The translations under genes were made by a program, and so were the position numbers. The notes beneath the pieces are model-generated. The model was not told the DNA's origin. It did no database searches and saw only the letters and a program-made list of their open reading frames with translations. A stretch of 64,000 bases of DNA from an uncultured Aquimarina sp. (GTDB lineage Bacteria > Bacteroidota > Bacteroidia > Flavobacteriales > Flavobacteriaceae), in assembly GCF_947492405.1 (NCBI RefSeq), contig NZ_CANLMP010000004.1, positions 496,001 to 560,000 of the forward strand. Direction: 5' to 3'. Every line of letters starts with the position of its first letter. Position 1 is the first letter of the stretch. Shown one piece after another: positions 45,838 through 54,117 of the stretch.

Positions 45838-46044
45838 ATGTTAAAAAGCATTTTAAATCTAAAAGACGCTCAGACTCTTAGTAAAGAAGAACAAAGATCT
45901 GTAAATGGCGGTAGTAACAAAGCTAGTTGCCCTATCTACACTCCGAGAGAATGTCGATCCTGTGGTGGTTATCCATTACCAAATGGATGTTGTTTAGGTA
46001 CACAAGCAACTCATCTTTGTCTTACCGGAGGAGGTATTGAATAA
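45838..46044 (+). CDS. GG-leader, Cys-rich peptide precursor (bacteriocin/RiPP-like)
   Basis: From the ATG at 45838 the product is 68 residues. The leader MLKSILNLKDAQTLSKEEQR runs into SVNGG, matching the Bacteroidota double-glycine leader with its LSKEEQ motif. The predicted 43-residue core after GG has six cysteines (SCPIY, ECRSC, GCC, HLC), suggesting disulfides or modification. The start at 45793 was rejected because it would place 15 extra residues before a complete leader. No peptidase-containing transporter or modification enzyme lies in the window, so it is an orphan precursor. A strong terminator follows at once. Confidence 0.82.
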   Translation: MLKSILNLKDAQTLSKEEQRSVNGGSNKASCPIYTPRECRSCGGYPLPNGCCLGTQATHLCLTGGGIE

Positions 46045-46058
46045 TCATTCGATAAACC

Positions 46059-46096
46059 GTATAAATAGAGGTTATTTTCATACCCTCTATTTATAC
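46059..46096 (+). terminator. Terminator hairpin after the peptide gene
   Basis: GTATAAATAGAGG (46059-46071) pairs over 13 bp with 46084-46096 around a 12-base loop. It lies exactly between the stop of the plus-strand peptide gene and the stop of the convergent BamA-like gene, so it may serve both. Confidence 0.82.
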
Positions 46097-47359
46097 TTAA
46101 AAATATTGTCCAATTCCAAAAACAAACCCATTAGTAGCATCCTCGGTAATTCCGTATCCATAATCTATTCTAAAGATTGCATTAAAAATACGCTTGTGCA
46201 TAAAACGTAATCCCACACCTGGATATATTCTGAAGTTTTGTGTATCGCCAAAATCACCAAAGTCACCTCCAGGATTCCTCCAGCTACCTCCATCTACAAA
46301 AACATTACTCTGCAACACGAACCAATCTTTGTCATATAATGTATGTCTGTACTCTGTGTTTAATACAATTACACCGGTTCCTCTATCAATTGTATTTCCG
46401 ACTCCCCTAATATTAAGGTTATTATCCACGGCAAAAGGTGCAAAAGGCGAATCGTCATTAGTTGCCAATCCGAGACGTAAACGTGATGCCCAATTCCCTT
46501 TATCTCCTATTCTATGGTAATACAAAAAATCATTCCAGCCGATTAAAAAATCAGGTAAAACATTTTCTGTACTGATTACATATTGAAAATTAGCTATGCT
46601 TTTAAATCCTGATACATATTGAAAATCATAATCAAGATTGTTGTACTCGTAGATTAGTTTGTATAATAATTTATTAACATCAAAATCTAAGGGCACCCCT
46701 GGACCTGTAGCTCCTCTTTTGTAACTATAATCTTCATTAAAATAATTTACTCCCAACTCTACTCGATTCTGAAAATTAAACTCATACAATCCCAGTAATT
46801 CATAGGACGTATTATTATATCTATAATCTGCAGTACCATTATCCAAAAATACAGGCTCCTGAGTGGTGAGGTTTTGATAATTAAACGCGAGACCGATTTT
46901 ACTACTAAACAAATAAGGTGCTCTAAGGTTTAACCCAAAAGAACTATATATATCATCTTGATAAAATCCTCCAAACGTAACATTTTGACCAAAAAGGTTA
47001 AATTCGTATAAACCAACTCTAAAGGCAAACTCGTCATCATTAGTAGTATACACATTGGCACTGGGGATGATAGTAAAATTTTCTTCTATCGTATAAAAAA
47101 CATTATACTCTCCTTGATTTTGCGCCTCAAAAACCTGATAATACGCATGAGCAACTGATGGTAATCTTTTAATTCTTTTGATATCCTCTTCGATTGCAAT
47201 CGAATCCAGCGTTGCTCCCGCTTTTACTTTTGCAATTTTTTTGATGAAAGATGCCTTCGTTTTTTTATTCCCTTGTACTTTGAGATCAACAATTTTTAAC
47301 TCTTGTGCATAGTTGATAAAACAAAAAAATAGTGTGGTTAATACAATGAACCTCTTCAT
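46097..47359 (-). CDS. Short BamA/TamA-family (Omp85) outer-membrane protein
   Basis: From the ATG at 47359 the product is 420 residues with a signal peptide (ending near INYAQ). One POTRA-like domain (residues ~20-95: LKIVDLKVQGNKKTKASFIK, AGATLDSIAIEEDIKRIK) precedes a beta-barrel with DWFVLQSNVFVDGGSW and a typical C-terminal IGQYF. BamA itself has five POTRA domains, so this is a minimal accessory paralogue. The 47386 start would overlap the upstream gene by 23 bp and was rejected. It ends a five-gene envelope cluster. Confidence 0.87.
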   Translation of the reverse strand: MKRFIVLTTLFFCFINYAQELKIVDLKVQGNKKTKASFIKKIAKVKAGATLDSIAIEEDIKRIKRLPSVAHAYYQVFEAQNQGEYNVFYTIEENFTIIPSANVYTTNDDEFAFRVGLYEFNLFGQNVTFGGFYQDDIYSSFGLNLRAPYLFSSKIGLAFNYQNLTTQEPVFLDNGTADYRYNNTSYELLGLYEFNFQNRVELGVNYFNEDYSYKRGATGPGVPLDFDVNKLLYKLIYEYNNLDYDFQYVSGFKSIANFQYVISTENVLPDFLIGWNDFLYYHRIGDKGNWASRLRLGLATNDDSPFAPFAVDNNLNIRGVGNTIDRGTGVIVLNTEYRHTLYDKDWFVLQSNVFVDGGSWRNPGGDFGDFGDTQNFRIYPGVGLRFMHKRIFNAIFRIDYGYGITEDATNGFVFGIGQYF

Positions 47360-47363
47360 AACG

Positions 47364-48101
47364 CTAAGGTGTAAAGTTTTTTTCAATAAGTAAATTCACC
47401 CAATTATCTTCACTTACTCCCATTAAAGTAAAATTGTAAGAGTTCATTAGGTCTAGTGGTGGTGGTATTCCTTGTGTAATATTTAAAACTACATTTTCTA
47501 GTTTATAGTACTGAAACTGTTTTTGAAAAGTATACGTTCCAGAAAGCAATTGATCATTCGTATCCGAAATTACCTGAAAATATATGTTATTATCATCAAT
47601 AAATCCGTCATTCCAGCTAAAAAATGGCATAGCCTCCATATCTGTAATAATAGCTACCTCATCTGTAAACTCAGTAGGCTTAGTAATGTGCTTTAATCTA
47701 ATTGGATTAGACAAGTGTAACTTTCCCTCTTCAAAAAAGGTAATGATCACCCATTTTTCTTCGGTAATAATTCTGGTAAATTTTTTAAGATATCCGTTAA
47801 AAAAGTTCGAAGGTTCTATATCAATCTGCAAATAGTTTTGATAATTATCTTTATTCACATCTATTCCAGAAGTTTCATAATATCGTATATCCGTTATACC
47901 GGGCCTTGGATATACATAGGTAATAATAGTATTGTGATCTGATTTAGATCCCGATGCGCAAGCAATTACATTATCAACTTCTGTTTCATTAGCATCTACC
48001 AGTGAAGCTAAAGATGTATTCAATTGTATAGTATTTTCATCATTATTACATCCATATAAAATGCAACATAACGTGAATACTATATAATTGGTTTTAGTCA
48101 T
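47364..48101 (-). CDS. Lipoprotein of unknown function
   Basis: This 245-residue lipoprotein has the signal MTKTNYIVFTLCCILYGC (lipobox LYGC). The mature part is beta-rich, with IITEEKWVIITFFEEGKL and a C-terminal NFTLMGVSEDNWVNLLIEK. It overlaps the GH113-like gene by 8 bp and is 4 bp ahead of the BamA-like gene, so translation of all three is coupled. No family was recognised. Confidence 0.8.
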   Translation of the reverse strand: MTKTNYIVFTLCCILYGCNNDENTIQLNTSLASLVDANETEVDNVIACASGSKSDHNTIITYVYPRPGITDIRYYETSGIDVNKDNYQNYLQIDIEPSNFFNGYLKKFTRIITEEKWVIITFFEEGKLHLSNPIRLKHITKPTEFTDEVAIITDMEAMPFFSWNDGFIDDNNIYFQVISDTNDQLLSGTYTFQKQFQYYKLENVVLNITQGIPPPLDLMNSYNFTLMGVSEDNWVNLLIEKNFTP

Positions 48102-49092
48102 CTTTATATAATGATTGTATTAACTTTTCTGCCGGTTTATTCTGTATGGTAAACCTATTATTATCTTCGCCGCCTACCTCATCATGATTATGATACCATT
48201 TCCAAAGAAATCCTCCAGCAAACCAAGGTTCTTCCCAAAACTCCTCATACAATGCTGTTAAAGCATTGTTTTGAGCTATTAGATCTATATCTCCATTCGT
48301 CCTCTCAGAATCCCAAGGTTTTTTTCCTGTATAATGAACACTTCTATATCCATATTCGGTGAACAAAACTGGTTTTCCGATAGAACTCTGTAGCATCTTT
48401 ATTTTACTTTTATGTTGTTGCCAACCGTCTCTTAACTCCTCTACAGTAGGTGTTTTACTATCAGAAACCGGAAAATATGCATCCACACCTATATAATCTA
48501 GCTGATCCCAAAACGGAGCATTGGCAAATTGATCCCAATTCTCTGCATACGTCAACTTTCCTTTATATACTGACCTTATTTTTTTTATGAGTTGACTCCA
48601 ATATTCTGGTCTTTTTTGTACAAAAGTGTGTAATTCAGTACCAATACATAAAATAGGAACTTTCATTTCTTCACTTAATCGAGCATACAACATAATAAAA
48701 TCCTCATAAGAATTCTCAAAACTCCTCCAGTCTTCTTCCGAATCCATAGAAATATTACCTGTAAACTCTCCTTTCCATACCCAAATCTGAGGTTTCATCA
48801 TTACTTTGATCCTCTTTTGATGTAGTAACTCTATAGTCTTTTTTGCTCCATCCGCTCGTTCTCCCCACCATTGTCTCTCTATATTAAAGACAACAGAAGG
48901 TTCTTTCAAATTTTTAACAAAACCAAAAGGCATTACAGCTGCCCAATTTGCATTTACTTTTACAACTGGATCTATATTGGTTTCGTTTATCTCTTTAGGT
49001 GAAGCTACAAAACTAATGCCGTTAACTTTAGATTCCTGACCAGAACAACTGCAACAGATTAAGCTAATCAGCAGTATAAAAAATCTTTTCAT
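48094..49092 (-). CDS. GH113-like glycoside hydrolase lipoprotein
   Basis: The 332-residue protein has a lipoprotein-type signal (SLICCSC). Its TIM-barrel pattern resembles GH113 beta-mannanases: WWGERADGAKKTIELLHQKR, VMMKPQIWVWKGEFTG, the acid/base candidate in CIGTELH (E153), IGVDAYFPVSD, and the nucleophile candidate in VLFTEYGYRS (E246). The two Glu residues and their strand contexts fit a retaining clan GH-A enzyme. The substrate is not certain. It sits in a cluster with an outer-membrane barrel and a BamA-like protein, not with SusCD. Confidence 0.85.
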   Translation of the reverse strand: MKRFFILLISLICCSCSGQESKVNGISFVASPKEINETNIDPVVKVNANWAAVMPFGFVKNLKEPSVVFNIERQWWGERADGAKKTIELLHQKRIKVMMKPQIWVWKGEFTGNISMDSEEDWRSFENSYEDFIMLYARLSEEMKVPILCIGTELHTFVQKRPEYWSQLIKKIRSVYKGKLTYAENWDQFANAPFWDQLDYIGVDAYFPVSDSKTPTVEELRDGWQQHKSKIKMLQSSIGKPVLFTEYGYRSVHYTGKKPWDSERTNGDIDLIAQNNALTALYEEFWEEPWFAGGFLWKWYHNHDEVGGEDNNRFTIQNKPAEKLIQSLYKDD

Positions 49093-49128
49093 ATATATCT
49101 TTTATACCGCTGAAAATACAATTTTATA

Positions 49129-50016
49129 TTAAAAAACAGCTCTTAATCCAATGTTAAAAGTTTGTCCTAAACCAGTCCTTTCTCCTCTTACAAATTTGGT
49201 ATACAAAGCTTCGATATTAAGTTGTTTTGTCAACTGATATTTAGCTCCTCCACCTAATGCTGTAAAATTTTGATCAAAATCATTCCCTAAATCAATTAGT
49301 TCAGAATGTTGAGCCAATGCTAATACTGTAAATTTAGAACTGGGAAAATAACTAAAAAACACTCCAGGTGTTAGACGTAAACTGTCATTAGCAAAACTAT
49401 CTTCTTCATCTCCAAAGTTCAATTCAGAATTAATCTCTCCAAAAATCTGAAACTTATTTCCTGGAAAAGTATAGTCATAAAAGAATCTATTTTGCCAAAT
49501 AAATCCATTTTGATCAAGGAAAACACCATCTTCAGACTCATTATCTACTAATGGAATAAAAAATGAACTCTGAATAGAAAAATTATTTACACTTTTAAAA
49601 GGCACAAATTTTACAGATGGAGCGATCGAAGTTAACCCTGATCTAGCAGAACCTCGCTCTCCATCAAACTGAAAAACATCTAATGCATCTCTACCTCCAA
49701 CTGCATTAGATCTAAACTCTAAAATTGCACCAATATTCCATCTTTTATTAGAACCAATTCCTGTATAAGCTTCTAAAGTACTTGTGAAAAAAGTATTTCT
49801 AGGAATATCTCTTTTGTCGCCTCCAGGGCCAAAAAGATCTTTAGTTTCTGTATATAAATTATTGAACCATTTGATATCAAACTGTCCTTTACCTATTAAT
49901 TTAGAAGGCGTTAATGTTTGTATAACTGACCCTTGGTCGTCATCATCCTGAGCAAATCCAAAAGTGATTGTTAGGCATAAAAAAAGTGTAGTTATAAGAT
50001 TTTTAGTAGATTTCAT
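49129..50016 (-). CDS. Outer-membrane beta-barrel protein, function unknown
   Basis: The 295-residue protein has a signal peptide (ending near TFGFAQ), alternating amphipathic strands throughout (KWNIGAILEFRS-like, KFTVLALAQHSELI) and a terminal Phe typical of outer-membrane barrels (NIGLRAVF). It is the second gene of the five-gene cluster, 36 bp ahead of the GH113-like gene. No specific family was recognised. Confidence 0.8.
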   Translation of the reverse strand: MKSTKNLITTLFLCLTITFGFAQDDDDQGSVIQTLTPSKLIGKGQFDIKWFNNLYTETKDLFGPGGDKRDIPRNTFFTSTLEAYTGIGSNKRWNIGAILEFRSNAVGGRDALDVFQFDGERGSARSGLTSIAPSVKFVPFKSVNNFSIQSSFFIPLVDNESEDGVFLDQNGFIWQNRFFYDYTFPGNKFQIFGEINSELNFGDEEDSFANDSLRLTPGVFFSYFPSSKFTVLALAQHSELIDLGNDFDQNFTALGGGAKYQLTKQLNIEALYTKFVRGERTGLGQTFNIGLRAVF

Positions 50017-50088
50017 GTTATGAATAGATTATATGATTAAAACAATTTAGATGATCATCACCCTAATTTGTTAATGATTTGATTTTTA

Positions 50089-50799
50089 TTACTTGATACT
50101 ATTTAAACTCCAATTGTATGGATAATAAGATACTTTTGCATTAGCCGGGATTTTTTCCTTTCTAAATTGATTTACGTAATCTATTTCAGAACCATTTTGG
50201 GTAAAATCACCTTTATACCACTCGAAAATTTGAGAAAGTTGAACTTTCTTTCCTTTTACTTTAATAAAATTAGGATTGTTTAAAGCAATTGTTGTCTGAC
50301 GTTGTAATTGCTTTTCTAAAATAGATGGTTTATATGCTTCAGAAATAATAGGAGGACATCCGAGTCCTGCACATACTAAGGCAAAGTGAAAGCGGGCTTC
50401 AGTTGGAAAGTTTTTACGTAGTATCTTATTTTCCAGATCGTTTAAGGTAGTTGTCTTACCACCTAAAGTATATTTGATTTTATCAAAAAAACCTTTAATA
50501 TCTAATGGAGATTTTGTTGGATAATTATCTATAACCCCCTTAATAACAGCTATGTTATATGCATTTATAAAAAACGATTGAAAAGTTTTGGAGTCGTTTT
50601 TAGAAACATTTATGCTTGCTGCTATATCTAATAATTCATTTAATGCAGTAGGGTCATTTTTTATAGCTTTATAATCAACTTTTCCGTTAGTAACATGCTT
50701 TTTGAAAAAAGTATCTGACTTCGTAAAAAAATCAGTTGTACTTTGTCCAAAACCAATAGCGGCTGGAAGAAAAGTCAATAAGAAAATTAATTTTTTCAT
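50089..50799 (-). CDS. Exported DUF547 protein (third copy)
   Basis: The 236-residue protein has a signal peptide (ending near AIGFGQ) and the DUF547 pattern FINAYNIAVIKGVIDNYP, RFHFALVCAGLGCPPIISEA with both Cys, and QIFEWYKGDF. It is more divergent than the tandem pair at 33.1-34.7 kb, where the motif reads NCASFSCP. It heads an operon of envelope genes, 72 bp ahead of the beta-barrel gene. The function is unknown; having copies in two loci suggests a link between the arsenosugar region and this one. Confidence 0.88.
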   Translation of the reverse strand: MKKLIFLLTFLPAAIGFGQSTTDFFTKSDTFFKKHVTNGKVDYKAIKNDPTALNELLDIAASINVSKNDSKTFQSFFINAYNIAVIKGVIDNYPTKSPLDIKGFFDKIKYTLGGKTTTLNDLENKILRKNFPTEARFHFALVCAGLGCPPIISEAYKPSILEKQLQRQTTIALNNPNFIKVKGKKVQLSQIFEWYKGDFTQNGSEIDYVNQFRKEKIPANAKVSYYPYNWSLNSIK

Positions 50800-51095
50800 G
50801 ATTTAATGTTTTTATAAACTTCATTAAATGAAGCTGTTTTTATATGAGTTAATATGGTTTGTGTTTACCTTGGCAACTGGCATTGAGTCGAAGGGCATAC
50901 TTGCTACTTACAAATTATTTTGAATTTGTTTGAAAGAAATCACCGTTCGAATTCCTTTCTAAAACTTACAGAAGCACAGCTTTTTAGATTAATTCTAAAT
51001 TATTAATTCTCTTTAAGTTCTTATATTTATGAACGACTGAAAAACCTAAGCTTATTTTTTAAGCTAAAAATCGAATTCAACTAACACAAATCTTT

Positions 51096-52397
51096 ATGGA
51101 ACATATTGTAATTATCGGCAACGGAATTTCTGGTGTTACTGCTGCAAGGCATATCCGGAAAATGTCTGATAAAAAAATTACCCTTGTATCTGCCGAAACA
51201 GATTATTTCTTTTCTCGCACCGCTTTAATGTATGTTTATATGGGACACATGAAATTTGAACATACCCAACCCTATGAAAATTGGTTCTGGAAAAAAAATC
51301 GAATTGAATTGAAAAAAGGATATGTTTCTAAAGTAGATCATCAAAAAAGTCAGTTAATTTTCGAAAGTGGAGAAAACCTCCAATATGACAAACTTATTAT
51401 CGCCACAGGCTCCAAACCAAACAAGTTCGGATGGCCAGGTCAGGATTTGGACGGTGTAATGGGAATGTATCACAAACAAGATCTGGAAAATCTGGAAAAA
51501 TATGCTCCCACAAATAAAGTTTGCAAAAGAGCAGTAATTGTAGGTGGTGGATTGATTGGTATAGAACTAGCAGAAATGCTAAACTCCAGAGGTATTCCTG
51601 TTACTTTTTTAGTAAGAGAAGATAGTTTCTGGAATGGCGTTCTTCCTGCAGGAGAGAGTGGAATGATCAATAGACATATAAAGAATCATCATATTGATCT
51701 ACGTTTAGGGATGAATCTTAAGGAAATTATTGCAGATGATAACGGAAAGGTGAAAGCAGCCGTAATTCAGGAAACTGGAGAAGTGATTGATTGTGATGTT
51801 GTAGGCCTAACTGCTGGTGTATCACCTAATGTAAATTTCTTAAAAGATTCTGGTATCGAACTAGGAAGAGGTGTTAAAGTCAATCGTTTCTTAGAGACAA
51901 ACATTCCTAATATCTATGCGATTGGGGATTGCGCAGAACAGCACGAAGCTATCGGAAACAGAAGACCTATAGAAGCTGTTTGGTACACCGGTAGAATGAT
52001 GGGCGAAACAGTTGCTCAAACTATCTGCGGAAATAAGCTAGAATATAAACCGGGACATTGGTTTAATAGTGCTAAGTTTCTAGATATTGAGTATCAAACT
52101 TATGGATGGGTGTTTGGTAAACCCAAAGAATATGAAGCACAATTTCATTGGATACATGAAGATGATACAAAATGTATTACGGTTTCCTACCATAAAGAAA
52201 CTCGAGAATTTCTTGGTATAAATACTTTTGGAATACGAATGCGTCATGAAACATTTGACAAATGGTTAACAGATAAAAAGGATGTAGACTATGTGATGGA
52301 CCATCTGGCAGAAGCCAATTTTGATCCAGAATTTTTTAAACATTTCGAAAAAGATATTTTAAATGCTTTTCAAAAGCAACAAACAATAAACGCATAA
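51096..52397 (+). CDS. FAD/NAD(P)-dependent pyridine nucleotide-disulfide oxidoreductase
   Basis: The 433-residue flavoprotein has an N-terminal FAD-binding motif (IVIIGNGISGVTAARHIR), an IATGSKPN segment, the NAD(P)-binding motif AVIVGGGLIGIELAE and the C-terminal FAD motif NIYAIGDCAEQ. It resembles nitrite-reductase/rubredoxin-reductase-type small flavoproteins without redox-active Cys pair. It starts 3 bp before the end of spacing to a membrane polyferredoxin gene (gap 3 bp), so the two form one electron-transfer unit that oxidises NAD(P)H and passes electrons to the membrane partner. Substrate unknown. Confidence 0.92.
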   Translation: MEHIVIIGNGISGVTAARHIRKMSDKKITLVSAETDYFFSRTALMYVYMGHMKFEHTQPYENWFWKKNRIELKKGYVSKVDHQKSQLIFESGENLQYDKLIIATGSKPNKFGWPGQDLDGVMGMYHKQDLENLEKYAPTNKVCKRAVIVGGGLIGIELAEMLNSRGIPVTFLVREDSFWNGVLPAGESGMINRHIKNHHIDLRLGMNLKEIIADDNGKVKAAVIQETGEVIDCDVVGLTAGVSPNVNFLKDSGIELGRGVKVNRFLETNIPNIYAIGDCAEQHEAIGNRRPIEAVWYTGRMMGETVAQTICGNKLEYKPGHWFNSAKFLDIEYQTYGWVFGKPKEYEAQFHWIHEDDTKCITVSYHKETREFLGINTFGIRMRHETFDKWLTDKKDVDYVMDHLAEANFDPEFFKHFEKDILNAFQKQQTINA

Positions 52398-52400
52398 ATC

Positions 52401-54038
52401 ATGGCAGTAGAAAGAAATATGGCATTAACAGGACAACCTCCTAAAAGCCTAAATACAATTCAAAAAATTGGTGTTCTTATAGGAATATCAGGATTACTAA
52501 TATTATTATTAGCTTCTTTTAATTTAAATCTACCCAACAAAGGACTATGGCTTACGATATCCTTATCAGCCTTAACAATAGGTATTATCATTTTTTCAAA
52601 AGGAGCTTATGACAAAAAATTAGAGGGCATAAAAAATGATGGAGTTTGGTTTAAATCGATGTCATCACGAGGAGTTCTTGCTTGGATTGCAGGAATAATA
52701 CTTACAGGTTTTTATGTTGTTTTGTACTTTTTTGCCGAGTTATTAGGGTTAGGGCAAGGAGTAGATGGAACGAATACAGGATTAGTAGGATTATTTGACC
52801 CTTTAAGTCGTTTACTTAGCGGTAATCCAGCTAGTCAATGGTTCGTATATGGGACACTTTATACAATTGCCATTATTGGTTTTGGGATAAAGTTTTTAAT
52901 GAAGTATAAACACAATCGTTATGAGCAATTACGAACTATGAGTGTTATATTTTTCCAAACAGCGTTTGCTTTTGTTATACCGGAATTAATGGCTCGTTTA
53001 AATTCTGATACTTTTTCTTTGCCTTATAATGATCTAAAGAATATGTGGCCTCTTAATTATTATGCCTTCGAGCAATGGCGAGTAGATCAATTTATTAATG
53101 CACAAACAATAGGATTGTTCTTTTTAATATTAGCCGTTCTGATGGTATTTGTAATTTCGCCTTGGCTGACTTATAAATATGGAAAAAGATGGTATTGCTC
53201 TTGGGTTTGTGGTTGCGGTGGATTAGCAGAAACTGCGGGAGATTCGTTTCGTCAATTATCTGATAAAAGTGTGAGTGCATGGAAATTAGAAAGATGGATG
53301 ATTCATACGGTATTGGTATTTTCTGTTATTATGACGGTAGCTACTATTTCTACATTTTTAGGATACGATTCTACAAAATATTGGTTTACAAAAAATGTGT
53401 TTTTAATCAGCGTAGGTGTATTTCTAACCTTACTTTTTGTGGGGATTCTTTATTACAAAAGAAATCAACTTAATAAAAGTGCTGTTACTGGAGCTGCTGG
53501 ATTTTTCATCTTTACTATTGCATTTCTTGTTTTGATTAGTTTTGTAGACCTAAGTCAGATACAGATTCAAGCAAAATATTTTTCTTTTGGTTTGAACGAT
53601 AAAAGTTATGCAGCGGATAGTGCGCTAAGAGCTTTTTATGGCTTTGGTATCGGATCTATTTTCTCTGGAGTTATTGGTACTGGTTTTTATCCAATTTTAG
53701 GAAATCGCGTTTGGTGTCGTATGGGCTGTCCTATGGCAGGAATTCTAGGAATTCAGCAACGATTGTTTTCTAAATTCAGAATTACAACTAATGGAGGCCA
53801 ATGTATTTCTTGTGGAAATTGCTCTACCTATTGCGAAATGGGAATCGATGTAAGATCTTATGCACAAAAAGGAGAAAATATAGTAAGATCAAGTTGTGTG
53901 GGTTGCGGAATTTGTTCTGCAGTATGTCCAAGAGGTGTATTAAAACTAGAAAACGATAGTTTAGACGGAAGAATCAATTCTAATGAAGTTTTATTAGGAA
54001 ATGATGTGGATCTAATGGATTTTGTAAACAAAAAATAA
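52401..54038 (+). CDS. Membrane polyferredoxin (NapH/CcoG-like 4Fe-4S protein)
   Basis: The 545-residue integral membrane protein has about six hydrophobic helices. Two membrane-side Cys motifs CSWVCGCGG and CRMGCPMAG are of the NapH/NosR/CcoG type. Two C-terminal ferredoxin-type clusters follow, CISCGNCSTYCEMG and CVGCGICSAVCPRG, each with CxxCxxCxxxC/P spacing. It lies 3 bp behind the flavoprotein gene. The pair likely moves electrons from NAD(P)H into the membrane or periplasm, possibly to a reductive step. A strong terminator follows. Confidence 0.92.
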   Translation: MAVERNMALTGQPPKSLNTIQKIGVLIGISGLLILLLASFNLNLPNKGLWLTISLSALTIGIIIFSKGAYDKKLEGIKNDGVWFKSMSSRGVLAWIAGIILTGFYVVLYFFAELLGLGQGVDGTNTGLVGLFDPLSRLLSGNPASQWFVYGTLYTIAIIGFGIKFLMKYKHNRYEQLRTMSVIFFQTAFAFVIPELMARLNSDTFSLPYNDLKNMWPLNYYAFEQWRVDQFINAQTIGLFFLILAVLMVFVISPWLTYKYGKRWYCSWVCGCGGLAETAGDSFRQLSDKSVSAWKLERWMIHTVLVFSVIMTVATISTFLGYDSTKYWFTKNVFLISVGVFLTLLFVGILYYKRNQLNKSAVTGAAGFFIFTIAFLVLISFVDLSQIQIQAKYFSFGLNDKSYAADSALRAFYGFGIGSIFSGVIGTGFYPILGNRVWCRMGCPMAGILGIQQRLFSKFRITTNGGQCISCGNCSTYCEMGIDVRSYAQKGENIVRSSCVGCGICSAVCPRGVLKLENDSLDGRINSNEVLLGNDVDLMDFVNKK

Positions 54039-54062
54039 ACTCAATAACAACTTCAATAGATA

Positions 54063-54094
54063 AAAAAACAGCCTACTCGAGTAGGCTGTTTTTT
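54063..54094. terminator. Bidirectional rho-independent terminator
   Basis: Perfect 16-bp self-complementary stem, centred at 54078/54079 (CTCGAG), whose ends are A-run and T-run of six bases each. It sits between two convergent genes, so it can terminate transcription from both sides. Confidence 0.96.
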
Positions 54095-54117
54095 ATGTAA
54101 AGGTTAGGCTGTAAATT

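Noticed and set aside
51000..51095. A possible Bacteroidota promoter TATATTTA upstream of the flavoprotein gene
   Set aside because: It matches the TAnnTTTG consensus only partly and no TTTG element lies at the expected distance; not reported as a promoter.
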